From: Actinomycetota bacterium
GTDB lineage: Bacteria; Actinomycetota; Acidimicrobiia; Acidimicrobiales; Ilumatobacteraceae
NCBI GenBank assembly: GCA_009704425.1
Contig: WLEG01000078.1
Coordinates: 1 to 7,823 of the forward strand
Direction of reading: 5' to 3'
Length of the DNA stretch: 7,823 bases
Below, piece by piece: positions 5,708-7,823 of the stretch (the stretch's first letter is position 1; each line of letters opens with the position of its first letter). Both the position numbers and the translations under genes were made by a program. The notes under the pieces were generated by a model. That model did not search any database. It was not told the DNA's origin and worked only from the letters and a program-made list of their open reading frames with translations.

Positions 5708-6766
5708 CTAAACGATGACGGCGAACGACTCGACGATGGACGTGAGGTGACGATCGAGTTCGGGCTGCGTGTCCGCCATCCACTTGCCCAGGTGCACCAC
5801 CACCAGATCGCGGGCCGGATCCACGATGATGCGTTGGCCCTCGTAGCCGAGCGCGGCCATGGTCTCGGGGCGCGCGTTCCAGTTCCACCAATGCCACGAG
5901 TAGCCGTGTCCGTTCTCGGGGTCGACGGCGTGCATGTGGTGGGCCGTGTCCACCCACGACGACGGGACGACCTGACGATCCGCCCACCGGCCACCGCGCA
6001 GGTACAGATATCCGAATCGGGCGAAGTCGCGCGCGGTGGCGTACACGTACGAGGAACCGATGAAGGTGCCGGCCGTGTCGAATCGCGGTGTGGCCGAGGA
6101 CATCCCCAACGAAGCGAACAGACGATCCTCGATGAAGGCCCGCATCTGATCCTGACCACCGACCAGCTCACCGAGCAACGAACAGATGATGTTCGTGGTT
6201 CCCGAGGAGTACGACCACACCGAACCCGGTGCGTGCTTGGCGGGCCGGGAACGGGCGTAGGCGGCGACGTCGTCGGTGCCTTCTGCGAACAACATGGCGA
6301 TCACATCCGACGCGACGTTGCCCGACTCGTCGATGACGTAGTCCTCGACGAAGTCCAAGCCGTCACGCATGCGCAACAGGTCGCCCATCGTGATGCTCGC
6401 CCGCGGAGAGTTCGACCACTCGGGAACGTTCACGGGAGAGTCGATGTCGATTTGACTCTCGATGCGCCCGTCGTTCACCAAGATGCCCACCAGTGCGTGC
6501 GTGATGCTCTTGGCCATGCTCCACGAGATCAGCGTGGTGTTCCGATCGACGGGTCCACCCGGACCGAACAACGTGTCGGGTTGATGTCCGTAGCGCTCGC
6601 GCACGATGCGGCCCCGATGAACGACGAGCGCGGCCAGCGAGACTCCCGCCGGATCGCCGCGCACACCGAACAACTCGTCGAGTGCGCCGTCCACGACGTC
6701 GATGTCGACCGCCTCGTCCGGATCCGCGACGTCCCAGTCGTCGCCTGGGAACACGTGATCGTTCAC
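5708..6766 (-). CDS. class C beta-lactamase-like serine hydrolase
   Basis: 352 residues from GTG 6766. The frame is open much further upstream, but that extension is Arg/Gly-rich antisense-type sequence overlapping the LOG gene, so it is rejected; the GTG at 6766 overlaps the LOG stop as GTGA. Catalytic features of the PF00144 family are visible: S83-M-A-K86 (nucleophile and general base), Y186-S-S (the YxN-type motif, in WSYSSGTTN) and H325-L-G (the KTG equivalent, in VVVHLGKW). The SMAKS and YSSGTTN surroundings resemble 6-aminohexanoate-dimer hydrolase-like (NylB-like) enzymes and esterases more than true AmpC lactamases. No signal peptide or lipobox is visible, so it is probably cytoplasmic, which also argues against a resistance role. 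It hydrolyses an ester or amide; the substrate is unknown. It is translationally coupled to the LOG gene. Confidence 0.85.
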   Translation of the reverse strand: MNDHVFPGDDWDVADPDEAVDIDVVDGALDELFGVRGDPAGVSLAALVVHRGRIVRERYGHQPDTLFGPGGPVDRNTTLISWSMAKSITHALVGILVNDGRIESQIDIDSPVNVPEWSNSPRASITMGDLLRMRDGLDFVEDYVIDESGNVASDVIAMLFAEGTDDVAAYARSRPAKHAPGSVWSYSSGTTNIICSLLGELVGGQDQMRAFIEDRLFASLGMSSATPRFDTAGTFIGSSYVYATARDFARFGYLYLRGGRWADRQVVPSSWVDTAHHMHAVDPENGHGYSWHWWNWNARPETMAALGYEGQRIIVDPARDLVVVHLGKWMADTQPELDRHLTSIVESFAVIV

Positions 6767-7407
6767 AGCGTGCTCCGCTTCGCCGTGACGTCCAGGTCGC
6801 GCAACTTGCCGTCGACCACCGGCGCCGGACCGATCGCGATGTCGACGGCACGGGCCACGTCGTCGGTGACGTTCACCAACGGTCGGAACGTCTCTTTCAC
6901 GAAGCCCGAGTCGATCATGTGATCGATGGCGTTCATCAACGGCGTGAAATAGTCGGCCACGTTCAGGAACACCACCGGTTTGGCGATGAGACCCAACTGA
7001 TTCCAGGTGAGGATCTCGAACGCTTCGTCGAGGGTGCCGAAACCGCCGGGCAGCACCACGAACCCGTTCGAGAGTTCGTCCATGCGGGCCTTGCGCTCGT
7101 GCATCGACGCCACCACGTCCAGATGGTCCAGCCCCACGTGGGCCGTTTCGGCCCGCACCAGGTGCTCGGGGATGACGCCGTGCACCCGGCCCCCATGATC
7201 GAGAACCGCGTCGGCCACCAGGCCCATCAGCCCGATCCGTCCGCCCCCGTAGACCAAACCCACGCCACGACCGGCCAACTCCCGACCCAGATCCAACGCG
7301 GCGGCCGTGAACCGGGGGTCCACCCCCGAGCTGGAACCGCAATAGACGCAGACCGACACCGGGCCAGACAGCACAGCCCTCGACGATGAACTGTCCGCAG
7401 GATTCAC
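6763..7407 (-). CDS. LOG-family protein (TIGR00730-type nucleotide 5'-monophosphate phosphoribohydrolase)
   Basis: 214 residues from GTG 7407. A Rossmann-like fold starts with VSVCVYCGSSSGVDPRF (17-33), followed by GVGLVYGGGRIGLMG (48-62), and the family hallmark PGGFGTLDE (120-128) preceded by MHERKARMDEL (102-112, with the conserved Arg-Lys). Members cleave N6-modified adenosine monophosphate (cytokinin riboside monophosphate) or AMP and other nucleotides to base plus ribose 5-phosphate; in non-plant-associated bacteria the physiological role is mostly unclear. The frame is open upstream to 7638, but that part reads as low-complexity antisense of the divergent gene, so GTG 7407 was chosen; GTG codons at residues 12 and 17 are possible later starts. 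It shares GTGA with the following serine hydrolase gene. The older annotation 'lysine decarboxylase' for this family is misleading. Confidence 0.88.
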   Translation of the reverse strand: MNPADSSSSRAVLSGPVSVCVYCGSSSGVDPRFTAAALDLGRELAGRGVGLVYGGGRIGLMGLVADAVLDHGGRVHGVIPEHLVRAETAHVGLDHLDVVASMHERKARMDELSNGFVVLPGGFGTLDEAFEILTWNQLGLIAKPVVFLNVADYFTPLMNAIDHMIDSGFVKETFRPLVNVTDDVARAVDIAIGPAPVVDGKLRDLDVTAKRSTL

Positions 7408-7496
7408 CCCACCATCGTCGCACACGGGTGACGATTGACCGTCCCGACAATGCCCGACCCGCCGACCCGACTTCCCGTGGCCATGGGGGTGATCGG

Positions 7497-7502
7497 TAGC
7501 GT
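7497..7502 (+). promoter_or_regulatory. possible -10 element for a leaderless transcript
   Basis: TAGCGT fits the TANNNT pattern of actinobacterial -10 boxes and ends 7 nt before GTG 7510. If transcription starts at that G, the mRNA would be leaderless, which would explain why no Shine-Dalgarno precedes the gene. No convincing -35 hexamer is visible. A six-base degenerate match is weak evidence on its own. Confidence 0.3.
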
Positions 7503-7509
7503 TCTCGTC

Positions 7510-7823
7510 GTGACCGGAACCCAGAGCCCCCAGATCTCCCCCGACCTGCAGACCGCCGCCGAGGTCATCGACCTCGCCTCGCGTTGCATCGGCAAGTCCC
7601 TGCGCCATCTCTCCTCCATCGGGGGCGCCGACGTTCACCAGGTTCTGGCCTATGACCTAGCGCACGCCGCCTCGGCCGTGGAAACCGCCCGTTCGTTGCT
7701 CGACTACGGCGCCAAGGGTGATCACGAAGGTCTCATCACCTGCGCCTACACCGCCGACATGGCGCACGACCTGATGTCGAAGTTGATCGGTCGCGAATCG
7801 CTGTGGGGACTGGAGCCCAATCC
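7510..7823 (+). CDS. acyl-CoA dehydrogenase-like protein, N-terminal part (3' truncated)
   Basis: The frame is open from after TGA 7429-7431 to the window edge, giving about 104 residues from GTG 7510. The helical sequence QTAAEVIDLASRC, then VHQVLAYDLAHAASAVETARSLLDYGAKGDHEGLITCAYTADMAHDLMSKLIGRESLWGLEPN, resembles the N-terminal helical region I recall from a group of actinobacterial acyl-CoA dehydrogenase-family proteins. The catalytic base and FAD-binding regions would lie beyond the window, so the call is tentative. Start choice is uncertain: ATG 7450, ATG 7483 and GTG 7489 are in frame, but the residues they add (MPDPPTRLPVAMGVIGSVLV) look non-conserved and none has a Shine-Dalgarno. 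GTG 7510 is favoured by the TAGCGT box 7 nt upstream. It is divergent from the LOG gene. Confidence 0.6.
   Translation, partial: MTGTQSPQISPDLQTAAEVIDLASRCIGKSLRHLSSIGGADVHQVLAYDLAHAASAVETARSLLDYGAKGDHEGLITCAYTADMAHDLMSKLIGRESLWGLEPN

Noticed and set aside
3681..5711. 676-codon plus-strand open frame
   Set aside because: It is antisense to the MaoC and flippase-like genes, rich in His, Gln and Arg without fold-like patterning; a shadow of GC-rich codon use.
5747..6922. 391-codon plus-strand open frame
   Set aside because: Antisense of the serine hydrolase and LOG genes, low complexity with no recognisable motif.
6767..7450. N-terminal extension of the serine hydrolase up to 7450
   Set aside because: The extension is Gly/Arg-rich out-of-frame sequence of the LOG gene; the GTG at 6766 overlapping the LOG stop is the natural start.
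7408..7638. Long N-terminal extension of the LOG protein
   Set aside because: It would overlap the divergent gene and contains no Rossmann-fold sequence; the family normally starts shortly before the VCVYCGSS strand.

Overview
GC-rich, densely packed bacterial DNA with GTG and ATG starts, gaps of a few bases and 4-base start/stop overlaps. The short MutY type, the flippase-like membrane protein and a 3' gene resembling the N-terminal region of actinobacterial acyl-CoA dehydrogenases suggest an actinobacterium, possibly Acidimicrobiia; this is inference from protein style, not from a marker gene.

The left third (3-2771, + strand) is one tightly spaced cluster: an alpha/beta hydrolase of the epoxide hydrolase/dehalogenase type (cut by the window edge), a 484-residue protein with an N-terminal thioredoxin-like CETC domain fused to a large conserved domain of unknown function, and a small protein interrupted by an in-frame TGA. 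The TGA at 2526-2528 is followed at once by Gly-Ser-Cys codons, and the reading frame stays protein-like to a second TGA at 2771. This matches the UGSC family of selenoproteins, and a perfect hairpin 11 nt after the TGA is a plausible bacterial SECIS element. Standard gene calling would split or truncate this gene. It is the most interesting object in the window: a selenocysteine protein translationally coupled to a thioredoxin-domain partner, next to a hydrolase. The joint substrate is unknown.

The middle (2786-5621, - strand) is a probable operon read right to left: a flippase-like (LPG synthase TM family) membrane protein, a MaoC-family hydratase and a MutY-type adenine glycosylase. It contains two separate in-phase tandem repeats: an 18-bp repeat coding for DDAPIH-type hexapeptides in the tail of the membrane protein, and a 12-bp repeat that fills the gap before mutY and repeats its GTG start codon, each upstream copy being closed by TGA two codons later.

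The right part holds a second minus-strand pair, a LOG-family nucleotide phosphoribohydrolase overlapping by GTGA with a class C beta-lactamase-like serine hydrolase. Divergent from it, a plus-strand gene (from about 7510) runs off the window. No gene-free stretch exceeds about 110 bases. No rRNA, tRNA, insertion sequence or CRISPR array was seen, and none of the selenocysteine machinery (selA, selB, selC, selD) lies in the window.
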